A stretch of DNA of 64,000 bases from Candidatus Propionivibrio dominans (GTDB taxonomy: Bacteria > Pseudomonadota > Gammaproteobacteria > Burkholderiales > Rhodocyclaceae), in contig JADJNC010000067.1 of assembly GCA_016709335.1 (NCBI GenBank), positions 124,001 through 188,000 on the forward strand. Direction: 5' to 3'. Positions 45,343 through 53,606 of the stretch are shown here, one piece after another. Both the position numbers and the translations under genes were made by a program. The notes under the pieces were generated by a model that saw only the letters and a list, made by a program, of their open reading frames with translations, did no database searches and had not been told where the DNA came from. Each line of letters begins with the position of its first letter. Position 1 is the stretch's first letter.

Positions 45343-45705
45343 ATGGCACGCCCTCTACCCGAATTCGTCGAACATGCCTGCGAGTTGTTCGCCCCGCTCG
45401 GGTCGATTCGCGTCAGGGCGATGTTCGGTGGCTGGGGTTTTTACTGCGACGAGATTTTCTTCGCCATCGTTGCCGATGAAACGCTGTATCTGAAGGCCGA
45501 CAGCGAAAGCGCCGACAGCTTCCGCCAGGCCGGTGGCGAACCCTTCCGCTTTACCACCAGGGACGGTCGCACAGAAACCATGAATTACTGGACCATACCC
45601 GGCGAAGCGCTGGAATCCCCGGTTGAGATGCAGCCCTGGGGACGCCTCGCGCTCGCTGCCGCAGTGCGTGCGCGCAAACCGAAAAAGCCGCCTGCCCGCA
45701 AGTGA
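45343..45705 (+). CDS. TfoX N-terminal domain protein
   Basis: A 120-residue protein matching the TfoX/Sxy N-terminal domain: VRAMFGGWGFYCDEIFFAI near residue 25, LYLKADSESADSF and MNYWTIPGEALES. Only this domain is present; the C-terminal domain of full Sxy is missing, as in many proteobacterial family members. Full-length Sxy helps competence gene activation; the role of the lone domain is unclear. It starts four bases after metF. Confidence 0.88.
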   Translation: MARPLPEFVEHACELFAPLGSIRVRAMFGGWGFYCDEIFFAIVADETLYLKADSESADSFRQAGGEPFRFTTRDGRTETMNYWTIPGEALESPVEMQPWGRLALAAAVRARKPKKPPARK

Positions 45706-45737
45706 GGCTGTAGTTCCTGCCTGGTTGTCAGTCAGAA

Positions 45738-45842
45738 AAAAAGCGAACCACCAAGACACAAAGAACACAAAGATTCACCAAGAAAACAAAAAATTCTCTT
45801 TGTTTTCCCTGGTGCCCTTTGGTAATTTGGTGGTTCTCTGTA
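45738..45842. repeat. Palindromic repeat, ACCACCAAGACAC family
   Basis: GAACCACCAAGACACAAAG at the left faces CTTTGGTAATTTGGTGGTTC at the right, forming a long imperfect hairpin with an AT-rich centre. A related half copy lies at 59750-59795. Many proteobacterial genomes carry this CCACCAAGACACCAAG-type repeat. Confidence 0.75.
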
Positions 45843-45928
45843 AACGTTGACGGCCTGACAGCCACCTGGAGGAACGCAAGTCCGGTCTCCACCTCACCCA
45901 TCGCAGGGATTGACTCACACTTCCACAG

Positions 45929-45945
45929 GGTTCCATAATGGAACC
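45929..45945. promoter_or_regulatory. Palindromic operator of the antitoxin-PIN pair
   Basis: GGTTCCAT-A-ATGGAACC, a perfect 17-base palindrome 21 bases before the antitoxin ATG, with a further half site GTTCC beside the start. This fits autoregulation by the ribbon-helix-helix antitoxin. Confidence 0.65.
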
Positions 45946-45966
45946 ATTGTTTAAAACAGTTCCAAA

Positions 45967-46302
45967 ATGTTGCCATCGATGGGTGTCAGTTTTTCAGTCA
46001 AGAACATTCCCGAAGAGCTTGCGCAGCGCTTGCGCATTCGCGCCGAACGCAACCATCGTTCATTGCAGGGTGAGCTGATGGCCATCCTTGAGGCGGCCGC
46101 AAGTGAAGACTTGCCCGCCATCACCGGGGCGAGTGAAAGCCGGGGGACTCGTCGTGTGGAGGACTCCCTGCAAGGTTGGCGCACACTCTTTCCCGTTCCC
46201 TCGCGCAGCAACGTCTCCTCGGCAAGCCTGATCCGCCAGATGCGCAATGGCCGGTACGGCGAGGACTGGGCGGAGGGAGGCGAGCCAAAAGGTGCCGCCT
46301 GA
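45967..46302 (+). CDS. Arc/FitA-type antitoxin
   Basis: A 111-residue protein with an N-terminal ribbon-helix-helix domain (VSFSVKNIPEELAQRLRIR, then RNHRSLQGELMAILEAAA), which binds DNA as a dimer. The C-terminal part (from about residue 60) should wrap the toxin. ATG 45967 is used; ATG 45979 in the same frame is an alternative. The PIN toxin starts three bases after its stop codon. Confidence 0.85.
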   Translation: MLPSMGVSFSVKNIPEELAQRLRIRAERNHRSLQGELMAILEAAASEDLPAITGASESRGTRRVEDSLQGWRTLFPVPSRSNVSSASLIRQMRNGRYGEDWAEGGEPKGAA

Positions 46303-46305
46303 TCG

Positions 46306-46746
46306 ATGTCCGAAGTATTCCTTGCCGAACCGCCGGCCATCTACCTGACGCGGGCACCGCTCGTCGTCGATGCCAGCCTGTTGGCGGCCTGCGTCTTCGG
46401 GGAAGAGGAACGCGATGCCGCAGAAGCCCGCTTGCGCGGCTTCAGTCTGCACGCGCCGGGGCTGATCGATTACGAGTTGACCAACGTGGCGGTCACCCGA
46501 TTGCGCCGCAATGAGCTGACACTGGAAAATGCCGTACTCGCCCTTGCCGAGTTCTCCATGATGGAACTGGAAAGGCATGCGCCCGTTCCTGAAGAAGTGG
46601 TCACCATTGCCAGCCGTTATCGCCTGACCGCCTACGACGCCGCCTATCTGTGGCTCGCCGGCGCGCTCAAGGCGCCGCTCGCCACCTTCGATCGGCAACT
46701 GGCAAGTGCCGCGAGCGATTATCTCGGCAAACTTCCTGCCCCCTGA
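46306..46746 (+). CDS. PIN domain ribonuclease toxin (VapC-like)
   Basis: A 146-residue PIN-fold protein with the four acidic residues of the active site: LVVDASLLAA, IDYELTNVAV, RLTAYDAAYLWLA and LATFDRQLA. Such toxins cut specific RNAs, often tRNA, when the antitoxin is degraded. It is paired with the ribbon-helix-helix antitoxin directly upstream. The N-terminal 18 residues before the first strand are longer than usual. Confidence 0.87.
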   Translation: MSEVFLAEPPAIYLTRAPLVVDASLLAACVFGEEERDAAEARLRGFSLHAPGLIDYELTNVAVTRLRRNELTLENAVLALAEFSMMELERHAPVPEEVVTIASRYRLTAYDAAYLWLAGALKAPLATFDRQLASAASDYLGKLPAP

Positions 46747-46757
46747 TTTCCGCGCTC

Positions 46758-46852
46758 GTCACCCCGGCAACAGCCGGGGTCCAGCTCGTTTATCTGTTTT
46801 ATTGATGGATATCAGAGGAAGGTACTGTATTCCGGCATTCGCCGGAATGAGC
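46758..46852. repeat. Palindromic intergenic repeat, CATTCCGG family, copy 3
   Basis: Arms GTCACCCCGGCAACAGCC at 46758 and GTATTCCGGCATTCGCCGG at 46827. The following GCGCGAAGCCTGGCCTCGGG is the reverse complement of sequence at 40664-40685, so these repeats share a larger composite unit. Confidence 0.7.
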
Positions 46853-46874
46853 GCGAAGCCTGGCCTCGGGCCAC

Positions 46875-46910
46875 GGCTTGGGAGGTGTTAATCCATTAAT
46901 TCACAGCCTC
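46875..46910 (-). repeat. Dispersed intergenic repeat, family A, copy 3 (inverted)
   Basis: On the minus strand it reads GAGGCTGTGAATTAATGG and on to ACACCTCCCAAGCC, matching 31252-31300 and 34908-34959. It abuts the CATTCCGG family repeat. Confidence 0.7.
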
Positions 46911-47036
46911 CGAGGTGACTTGCCGCTGCGTTCGGGGCCGACATTCTTGTGCGATTCCTGCATGGGTCTTCGCAGTACCTTGGCAATCAAGAGGAGAAGC
47001 ACCGTACATGGGCAGCTCACAAACGAAGCAAATCAA

Positions 47037-47062
47037 GCTACAATCGTAGCCTTTAAAGCTAC
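47037..47062. promoter_or_regulatory. Overlapping GCTAC/GTAGC operator for the MNT-HEPN pair
   Basis: GCTAC-AATC-GTAGC (47037-47050) overlaps GTAGC-CTTTAAA-GCTAC (47046-47062). Two nested inverted repeats 16 to 41 bases before the start codon fit binding by the helix-turn-helix of the nucleotidyltransferase. Confidence 0.6.
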
Positions 47063-47077
47063 GTAATTCGGCCTATC

Positions 47078-47686
47078 GTGTTACTTGACCTTCTCTTCGG
47101 CACTTACCGCCAGCGCGCACTGAACCAGCTACTGTTGCATCCGGACAGCAGCTATCACGTACGCGAACTGGCGCGACTGACCGGCACCACGCCCGGCACC
47201 TTGCACAAGGAGCTATCCCGACTGGCCGAGTCCGGCCTGCTGCTGCGCGAAAAGCAGGGCAATCAGGTGCGCTACCGCGCCAACCGCGAGTGCCCGGTTT
47301 TTGCCGAACTGGCCGGCCTGTTTCGCAAGACCAGCGGCGTGGTTGGTGTGATCGCTGACGCCCTGCACACGCTTGGCACTGCGCCCGAGCTGGCGCTGAT
47401 CTTCGGTTCGATCGCACGCGGCGAAGAGAACGCCCGCAGCGATGTCGATTTACTCCTGATCGCCGACTCCACCTTCGGCGACGTCGTCAAGGTACTGCAT
47501 CCAGTGCAGGAGCAGTTACAACGTGAAATCAACCCGGTGCTCTACACCGCCCCCGAGTTCATCCGGCGAATCGCCGACAAGGACGCCTTCATCGGCAAGC
47601 TTCTCGCCAACCCGAAACTATTCGTCATCGGAACCGAACATGACCTTGGAAAACTTGCTGGCCATTCATCGCTTGCAGGCGTTTGA
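47078..47686 (+). CDS. HTH-nucleotidyltransferase (MNT) antitoxin
   Basis: A 202-residue fusion with GTG start. Residues 1-80 form a winged helix (HVRELARLTGTTPGTLHKEL). Residues 100-190 form a minimal nucleotidyltransferase with GSIARGEENARSDVDLLL, the GSX10DXD active site. MNT partners of HEPN toxins act as antitoxins, in some cases by adding AMP to the toxin. The HTH lets it also bind the palindromes upstream. It overlaps the HEPN gene by 47 bases. Confidence 0.88.
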   Translation: MLLDLLFGTYRQRALNQLLLHPDSSYHVRELARLTGTTPGTLHKELSRLAESGLLLREKQGNQVRYRANRECPVFAELAGLFRKTSGVVGVIADALHTLGTAPELALIFGSIARGEENARSDVDLLLIADSTFGDVVKVLHPVQEQLQREINPVLYTAPEFIRRIADKDAFIGKLLANPKLFVIGTEHDLGKLAGHSSLAGV

Positions 47687-48092
47687 AGCGACGTCCGGCA
47701 GCGTGCTGCGATTGCTCGCCTCGGCTGAGCGCAACCTGGCCGACGCACGCCTCGTTGAACTCAGCGCCGACAATCGCTTTGATGCCGCCTACAAAGCCAT
47801 CATGCAATGCGCAATGATCGGGTTGTGGGCCAATGGCTATCGCACGGCGACCAGCCAGCCCGGTCACCACCAGACCGCACTGCAAACGCTGCCGAAAACA
47901 ATGGGGCTCGCCCAGGACGCCGTAATCGTCCTTGACGCCTTACGCAAACAACGCAACCTCAACGACTACGAAGGCGACTCGGTCACCGACGCCGCAGTCA
48001 AGGAATGCCTGACCCAGGCCGCAGCATTGCTGGCACATACCCGACACTGGTTGTCTCGTCATCGGCCCGATCTGCTCGCCAGGGATCAATAA
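47640..48092 (+). CDS. HEPN domain toxin
   Basis: A 150-residue helical protein from ATG 47640, within the end of the MNT gene in another frame. It contains DARLVELSADNRFDAAYKAI and, near residue 110, LRKQRNLNDYEGD, an R-N-x3-Y form of the HEPN RX4-6H RNase motif with Tyr where His is usual. The family acts as an RNA-cutting toxin or as MNT-binding partner. The Tyr could be an AMP acceptor or could mean lost RNase activity. Confidence 0.82.
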   Translation: MTLENLLAIHRLQAFEATSGSVLRLLASAERNLADARLVELSADNRFDAAYKAIMQCAMIGLWANGYRTATSQPGHHQTALQTLPKTMGLAQDAVIVLDALRKQRNLNDYEGDSVTDAAVKECLTQAAALLAHTRHWLSRHRPDLLARDQ

Positions 48093-48129
48093 GACAAGTG
48101 CAGCAGTTTAGCGTAATGCCAATATCTTA

Positions 48130-48210
48130 GGCCCTCATCCCCAGCCCTTCTCCCGCAGGGAGAAGGGTGCAAACCCCCTCGCCCCGTGGGAGAGGGTTGG
48201 GGTGAGGGCC
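48130..48210. repeat. Long palindrome GGCCCTCA...TGAGGGCC
   Basis: Left arm GGCCCTCATCCCCAGCCC followed by TTCTCCCGCAGGGAGAAGG; right arm CCGTGGGAGAGGGTTGGGG then TGAGGGCC. The whole 80 bases folds as one hairpin with an inner second hairpin. It is a known widespread type in proteobacteria and may end transcription of the HEPN unit. Confidence 0.8.
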
Positions 48211-48308
48211 AGGCAATCGCCAAATTTGGTGTTGCGGTCAATTTGTCGCGTTTAACTGCGGTTTCTAGGATGATACCGGCTTAGCGCACCCACCCTCCAA
48301 CGTCACCC

Positions 48309-51300
48309 ATGAGTCATTTTTCTCCCCGCTGCCTCTCCATTGACCTTGAAGTCGGGTTGCGCGATACGCGGATTCACCACTTTGCCGCCGTTCGTGGGGA
48401 CCAGCCGGAGGCCTCGCTGCATTTCAGGCAAGGCAATCTGCCTGTTGCGCTGGAGCAACTCGACTCGCTCGCCGACGGTGCCAGCTTCCTGCTCGGCCAT
48501 AACCTGATCGCTTTCGACCTGCCGCACCTGGCCGCTGCCAAACCCGATCTTCGGCTGCTGAAACTGCCGGTGGTCGATACGCTGTGGCTCAACCCGCTGG
48601 CCTTTCCGCGCAATCCCTATCACCATCTGGTGAAGCATTACCAGGACGGGCAACTCAAGCGCGGGCGCTTGAACGATCCGCTGCTCGACGCGCAACTGAC
48701 GCTTGAAGTCTTTCGCAACCAGCACGCTGCGCTGGCCAAAACCTCGCCGAACCTGGTTCTCGCCTGGCACTGGCTGACAACTTCAAATGACAGCGGGGCA
48801 GGTCTTGATCGCTTCTTCATGAGCTTGCGCCACAAGGCACGGCCTAGTGATGACGAAGCGCTTGCCGCCATTCGCGTACAGCTCGCCGGGCAAGCCTGCC
48901 AGACGTACATGGGCGATATTCTGGCCGATGCCGCCGGTCAGGGCTGGGCCCTGGCTTACGCACTGGCCTGGTTGTCGGTGGCCGGCGGAAATTCGGTGAT
49001 GCCGCCGTGGGTGCGCCATCAGTTTCCGCAGGCCGGCGTGCTGATCAAGCGTTTGCGCGACACCGCCTGCGCCGACCCGGCGTGCGCCTGGTGCCGCGAA
49101 CGGCACGATGCGCAGAAGGAACTCGCGCACTGGTTCGGCTTCCCCGAATTTCGCCCCGAGCCGGCCGATGACGATGGTCGACCCCTTCAGCAAAGCATCG
49201 TCGAAGCGGCGCTGCGCGGCGAGCATCTGTTGGGCATTCTGCCGACCGGTACCGGCAAATCGCTGTGCTATCAGATCCCCGCCCTCTCGCGCTTCGACAA
49301 GACCGGTGCGCTGACTGTCGTCATCTCGCCGCTGGTGGCCTTGATGGCCGATCAGGTGGCCGGGCTGGAAGCGAAGAACATCAAAAGCTGTGCGGCGCTC
49401 AACGGGCTGCTCTCGATGCCCGAGCGCGCCGACGTGCTCGACCGGGTGCGCCTCGGCGATATCGGCATTCTCATCGTTTCGCCCGAGCAACTGCGCAATC
49501 GCAGCGTGCGCAAGGTGCTGGCGCAGCGCGAAATCGGCGCCTGGGTGCTAGACGAAGCGCACTGCCTTTCCAAATGGGGGCAGGATTTCCGCCCGGATTA
49601 TCGCTATGTCAGCCGGTTTATTCGCGAGAAGGCCGGCGATCAGCCCGACAAAACCATTTCGACCGTCCTCTGCCTGACGGCGACCGCCAAGCCCGATGTG
49701 GTGGCCGACATCGTGACCCATTTCAAGGACAAGGTCGGCATCGAGCTGCGCTGCTTCAACGGCGGCGCCAGCCGCACCAATCTCGATTTCTGTGTCGTAC
49801 CGACCAGCCCGGCCGAGAAGTTCTCGCACATCCATCAGATTCTGCAGGCCGATCTGCCGCCGGACCTGCCCGGCGGGGCGATCGTCTATTGCGCAACGCG
49901 CAGGCAGACCGAGGAAGTATCAGGTTTTTTGCAGCAGAAGGGCTGGGCGGTCGGCCACTATCACGCCAGACTGCCGCCCGAAAGCAAAAAGAACACACAG
50001 AAAACTTTCATCGAAGGCGGCCTGCGCGTCATCGTCGCGACCAATGCGTTCGGCATGGGAATCGACAAGCCCGACGTGCGACTGGTCATCCACGCCGATA
50101 TCCCCGGCTCGCTGGAAAACTACCTGCAGGAAGCCGGTCGCGCCGGGCGCGACAGTCAGTCGGCACGCTGCGTGCTGCTATACACCGTCGAGGATGTCGA
50201 GCGCCAGTTCGGCATGTCGGCGCGTTCGCGGCTCTCGCGCAAGGAAATCCAGGCCATCCTGCACTCGCTGCGCAATCTCGATCGAAAAAGACGCAAGGGC
50301 GGCGGCAAGGAGGGTGGAAAAGACAGTGACCTGATCGCCACCGCCGGCGAGATCCTCGCCGAGGACGAAGACGGCGCTTTCGAGCGCGATTCGGCCACCG
50401 ACGACACGCGCGTGCGCACCGCCGTGTCGTGGCTGGAAGAAGCTTCGCTGCTCACGCGCGAGGAAAACCGGGTGCAGATTTTTCCCTCGTCGCTGCGTAT
50501 CGCCTCGCTCGACGAAGCACGGAAAAAACTTGCGAAGAAGCGCATTGCGCCGGAGTATCTGCAAAGCCTGCTGGCCATTGTCGGTGCGCTGATCGGCGCG
50601 CCGGTCGATGAAGGCATTTCGACCGACGAGTTGATGCTCGTTTCCGGGCTTTCGTCCGAAAAAGTCCGCGCCGCGTTCTACGACCTTGAGGCGCTGGGGC
50701 TGGCCAGCAACGATACGGCGCTGACCGCCTACGTCCATGTTGCCGTCGAACGCTCGTCGAGGAAACGCTTCGAGCAGGCGGCTGCGCTGGAATCGGCGTT
50801 GATCGGCCTGTTGCGCGAGCAGCACCCGGATCTCGGCCGCGGCGAATCGTCGGTCCTGCATCTGCGCCATGCCAACCAGCACCTGAAGGACACCGGCCAC
50901 CCGGACGCCCTGCCCGAGCGCCTGCGCCAGTTGCTCAGCAGCCTCGCCGGCGACGGGCGCGACGAGGACGGTGGCCAGGGCAGCCTGAAGCTGCGCCGCG
51001 TCGATGCCGAATCGGTGGCGATTGAGCTGCAACGCGAGTGGTCCAGCCTGGAAACCACCGCCCGCCGCCGTCGCGCTGCGGCCGGCTGCCTGCTCGATCA
51101 CCTTCTTGCCTGCCTGCCCCCCGAGGCGCGCGGCAACGATCAACTGGCCGAAACGACGCTCGGCAAACTGCTGGCGGCACTGGAATCCGATCTGCTGCTG
51201 AAGGCCGAGAAGACGATCACGCCCAGGCTGCTCGATCGTGCGCTGCTGTGGCTGCACGAGCAGGAAATCATCCGGTTGAACAAGGGGCTTGCCGTCTTCC

Positions 51301-53519
51301 GGCCGGCGATGACGATTCGTCTGGAACCCGACTGGAAGAATAAATTCACACCACCGGATTTCGCGCCTCTCAAGCTGCACTATGACGAACAGGTGGTGCA
51401 GATTCACGTCATGGCCGAGTACGTGCAGCGCGGGCTGACGACCATGGCCGAAGCGCTGCACCTGACGATGGATTACTTCAGCCTGCAGCGCGACGAATTC
51501 ATGCGCCGCTGGCTGCCCGATCGCGACAAGGAACTGGCGCGCCAGACGACGCCGCAATCGTGGCACGCCATTGTCGAAGTGCTGAACAACCGGGCGCAAC
51601 GCGAGATCGTTGCCGACGATCGCGAAAGTACCAACGTTCTTGTTCTGGCCGGCCCCGGCTCGGGCAAAACGCGGGTGCTGGTGCATCGCATCGCCTACCT
51701 GATTCGCGTCCGCCGCGAAAACCCGCACGGCATTTTGGCGCTGGCCTACAACCGCCACGCCGCCGTGCAGATTCGCCAGCGCCTGGCCGCACTGATCGGC
51801 GATGACGCGCGCGGTGTTTCGGTGCTGACCCTGCATGCGCTGGCCATGCGTCTGGTTGGTGCCAGTCTGGCAACGCAGAATACAAGTTTTGGCAGGAGCG
51901 CCGATGGCGAGCTGTTCAAGCAGATCGTCGAGCAGGCGGTCAGCCTGCTCAAGGGCGAAGACCTGCCGCCGGAAGATGCCGACCAGCAACGCCAGCGCCT
52001 GCTGGCCGGCTTCCGCTGGATTCTGGTCGACGAGTATCAGGATATTGCGCCAGAAGAATATGAGCTGATTTCGAGGCTGGCCGGGCGCACCCGACCCGAT
52101 GAAGACGGCCGCCTCAACCTCTTCGCCGTCGGCGACGACGACCAGAACATCTACGCCTTCAAGGGCGCCTCGGTCGAGTTCATCCGTCGCTTCGAGGCCG
52201 ACTACGCCGCCAGGCCGGCCTTCCTGACCGACAATTATCGCTCGACGTCGCACATCATCGAAGCTGCCAACGCGATGATCGCGCCGGCCGCGCAGCGCAT
52301 GAAAGAGGCGCAGCCGATCCGTATTGACGCGGCGCGCAAGGCGCAAGCCGCAGGCGGCGAATGGGCCGGCCTCGACCCTGTCGGCCGCGGGCGCGTACAG
52401 ATCCTGCCGGCCGGCGACAACGACCAGACCCAGGCCCTGGCCGTGATCGGCGAGTTCGAGCGCTTGGCGGATCTGGCAGCCCATTGGGACTGGGCGCGCT
52501 GCGCCGTCATTGCCCGCCATTGGCGCTCACTCGACCCCGTGCGCAGTTATTGCGAACTGCAGGGCATCCCGGTTCAGCAGGCCGACGAAGACAGCAGCGG
52601 CTTCTGGAGCCTGCGCGAAACGCAGTCGCTGCTCGGCTGGCTGCGCGCAAGAGGTAGCGGGCTGATCGATTCCGCAACGATCGCGCACTGGCTGGAATTG
52701 CAGCCGGCAGGAGGGATCGGCGCCCATTGGTGGGACTACCTGCGCGAGGCCATCGCCGAATATGCGCTCGATGTCGGCGACGCCGAATTGCCACTCGATT
52801 ACTTTCTCGACTGGCTCGCCGAATGGGGCCGGGAAGCGCGGCGCCGGCAAAGCGGCTTGCTGCTGCTCACCGCGCACAAGGCCAAGGGTCTCGAATTCGA
52901 TCACGTCGCGGTACTCGACGGGGAGTGGTGGCAAATTCGGTGGCAAAGTCGGGGGCAAAGTCGGGGGCGTCGGCGGCAGAGCGGCGCCAACGAGGACGCA
53001 GACGCCACTCGCCGCCTGTATTACGTGGCCATGACCCGCGCCCGGAAAACACTGATGCTGGCCCGCTTTGATCGTGGCCAGGGATTGCTCGACGGATTGC
53101 CTGAATCCCCGGCCATTCTGCGCCGCCCGCAGTCGGAATTACCAACGCCGCCGCCCGAACTCGCCCGCCGCTATCGGCGGCTCGGCTGGCGGGAGATCGA
53201 CCTCGACTTTGCCGCCCAGTATCCGCCAAGCCACGCCATTCATCAGGCGCTTGCTGCGCTGGCGGTGGGCAGCCGGATCGAGCTACGGCAAAAATCCGCC
53301 AGCACCTGGCGCTTGTGCGATGCGCAGGGCGTTGTCATCGGCGCCCTGTCGCAACACTTCGAACCGGAACACAACATGGACTGCATCGCCGCCCGCGTCG
53401 CCGCAATCCACGTTCGCCGCCCCGGCGATGTAGCAGATCAATACAAAACCCGGATCAACGCGCAAGGCGAATCCTGGGAAATGCTCGTTCCTGAACTGGT
53501 CTTTGCACCGGTCAGATAA
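48309..53519 (+). CDS. Exonuclease-RecQ-UvrD fusion helicase
   Basis: A 1736-residue protein. Residues 1-150 resemble a DEDD 3'-5' exonuclease (LSIDLEVG, GHNLIAFDLPHL, DPLLDAQLTLEVF). A RecQ helicase follows, with Walker A PTGTGKSLCYQIPAL near 313, VLDEAHCLSKWGQDF near 414 and EAGRAGRDSQSAR near 610. From about 1100 there is a UvrD/Rep helicase: LAGPGSGKTRVLVHRI near 1113, VDEYQDIAPEE near 1241, TAHKAKGLEFDHV near 1521 and YYVAMTRARKTL. RecQ moves 3'-5' on branched DNA and UvrD strips single strands, so the fusion could open and trim recombination or replication intermediates. A CxxxxCxxC-type cluster lies before the RecQ domain. It could also serve defence; nothing nearby proves it. Confidence 0.9.
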   Translation: MSHFSPRCLSIDLEVGLRDTRIHHFAAVRGDQPEASLHFRQGNLPVALEQLDSLADGASFLLGHNLIAFDLPHLAAAKPDLRLLKLPVVDTLWLNPLAFPRNPYHHLVKHYQDGQLKRGRLNDPLLDAQLTLEVFRNQHAALAKTSPNLVLAWHWLTTSNDSGAGLDRFFMSLRHKARPSDDEALAAIRVQLAGQACQTYMGDILADAAGQGWALAYALAWLSVAGGNSVMPPWVRHQFPQAGVLIKRLRDTACADPACAWCRERHDAQKELAHWFGFPEFRPEPADDDGRPLQQSIVEAALRGEHLLGILPTGTGKSLCYQIPALSRFDKTGALTVVISPLVALMADQVAGLEAKNIKSCAALNGLLSMPERADVLDRVRLGDIGILIVSPEQLRNRSVRKVLAQREIGAWVLDEAHCLSKWGQDFRPDYRYVSRFIREKAGDQPDKTISTVLCLTATAKPDVVADIVTHFKDKVGIELRCFNGGASRTNLDFCVVPTSPAEKFSHIHQILQADLPPDLPGGAIVYCATRRQTEEVSGFLQQKGWAVGHYHARLPPESKKNTQKTFIEGGLRVIVATNAFGMGIDKPDVRLVIHADIPGSLENYLQEAGRAGRDSQSARCVLLYTVEDVERQFGMSARSRLSRKEIQAILHSLRNLDRKRRKGGGKEGGKDSDLIATAGEILAEDEDGAFERDSATDDTRVRTAVSWLEEASLLTREENRVQIFPSSLRIASLDEARKKLAKKRIAPEYLQSLLAIVGALIGAPVDEGISTDELMLVSGLSSEKVRAAFYDLEALGLASNDTALTAYVHVAVERSSRKRFEQAAALESALIGLLREQHPDLGRGESSVLHLRHANQHLKDTGHPDALPERLRQLLSSLAGDGRDEDGGQGSLKLRRVDAESVAIELQREWSSLETTARRRRAAAGCLLDHLLACLPPEARGNDQLAETTLGKLLAALESDLLLKAEKTITPRLLDRALLWLHEQEIIRLNKGLAVFRPAMTIRLEPDWKNKFTPPDFAPLKLHYDEQVVQIHVMAEYVQRGLTTMAEALHLTMDYFSLQRDEFMRRWLPDRDKELARQTTPQSWHAIVEVLNNRAQREIVADDRESTNVLVLAGPGSGKTRVLVHRIAYLIRVRRENPHGILALAYNRHAAVQIRQRLAALIGDDARGVSVLTLHALAMRLVGASLATQNTSFGRSADGELFKQIVEQAVSLLKGEDLPPEDADQQRQRLLAGFRWILVDEYQDIAPEEYELISRLAGRTRPDEDGRLNLFAVGDDDQNIYAFKGASVEFIRRFEADYAARPAFLTDNYRSTSHIIEAANAMIAPAAQRMKEAQPIRIDAARKAQAAGGEWAGLDPVGRGRVQILPAGDNDQTQALAVIGEFERLADLAAHWDWARCAVIARHWRSLDPVRSYCELQGIPVQQADEDSSGFWSLRETQSLLGWLRARGSGLIDSATIAHWLELQPAGGIGAHWWDYLREAIAEYALDVGDAELPLDYFLDWLAEWGREARRRQSGLLLLTAHKAKGLEFDHVAVLDGEWWQIRWQSRGQSRGRRRQSGANEDADATRRLYYVAMTRARKTLMLARFDRGQGLLDGLPESPAILRRPQSELPTPPPELARRYRRLGWREIDLDFAAQYPPSHAIHQALAALAVGSRIELRQKSASTWRLCDAQGVVIGALSQHFEPEHNMDCIAARVAAIHVRRPGDVADQYKTRINAQGESWEMLVPELVFAPVR
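52927..52974 (+). repeat. Four 12-base tandem repeats inside the UvrD domain
   Basis: GGTGGCAAATTC, GGTGGCAAAGTC, GGGGGCAAAGTC, GGGGGCGTCGGC in a row. The unit keeps the frame and inserts the basic stretch WQIRWQSRGQSRGRRRQ between HVAVLDGEWW and the YYVAMTRARK motif. Confidence 0.75.
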
Positions 53520-53525
53520 TTCTTC

Positions 53526-53545
53526 ACACCGGCGAAAGCCGGTGT
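53526..53545. terminator. Hairpin between convergent genes
   Basis: ACACCGGC-GAAA-GCCGGTGT, perfect 8-base arms, just after the fusion helicase stop. It lacks a strong T run; it may be a repeat-family hairpin acting as a two-way terminator. Confidence 0.45.
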
Positions 53546-53606
53546 CCAGTGCCTTGATTTTCCGCCGCTGCCCCAAGGGATTGGCTACGCGGCAAATTCC
53601 CGGCGC

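Noticed and set aside
48130..48210. CRISPR or attachment site
   Set aside because: It is a single palindrome of a common proteobacterial repeat type, without regularly spaced units.
50178..52520. Long open frame of 780 codons on the minus strand under the fusion helicase
   Set aside because: It is the GC-rich shadow of the plus-strand gene; composition is Arg/Gln/Gly-biased and no domain is recognisable.
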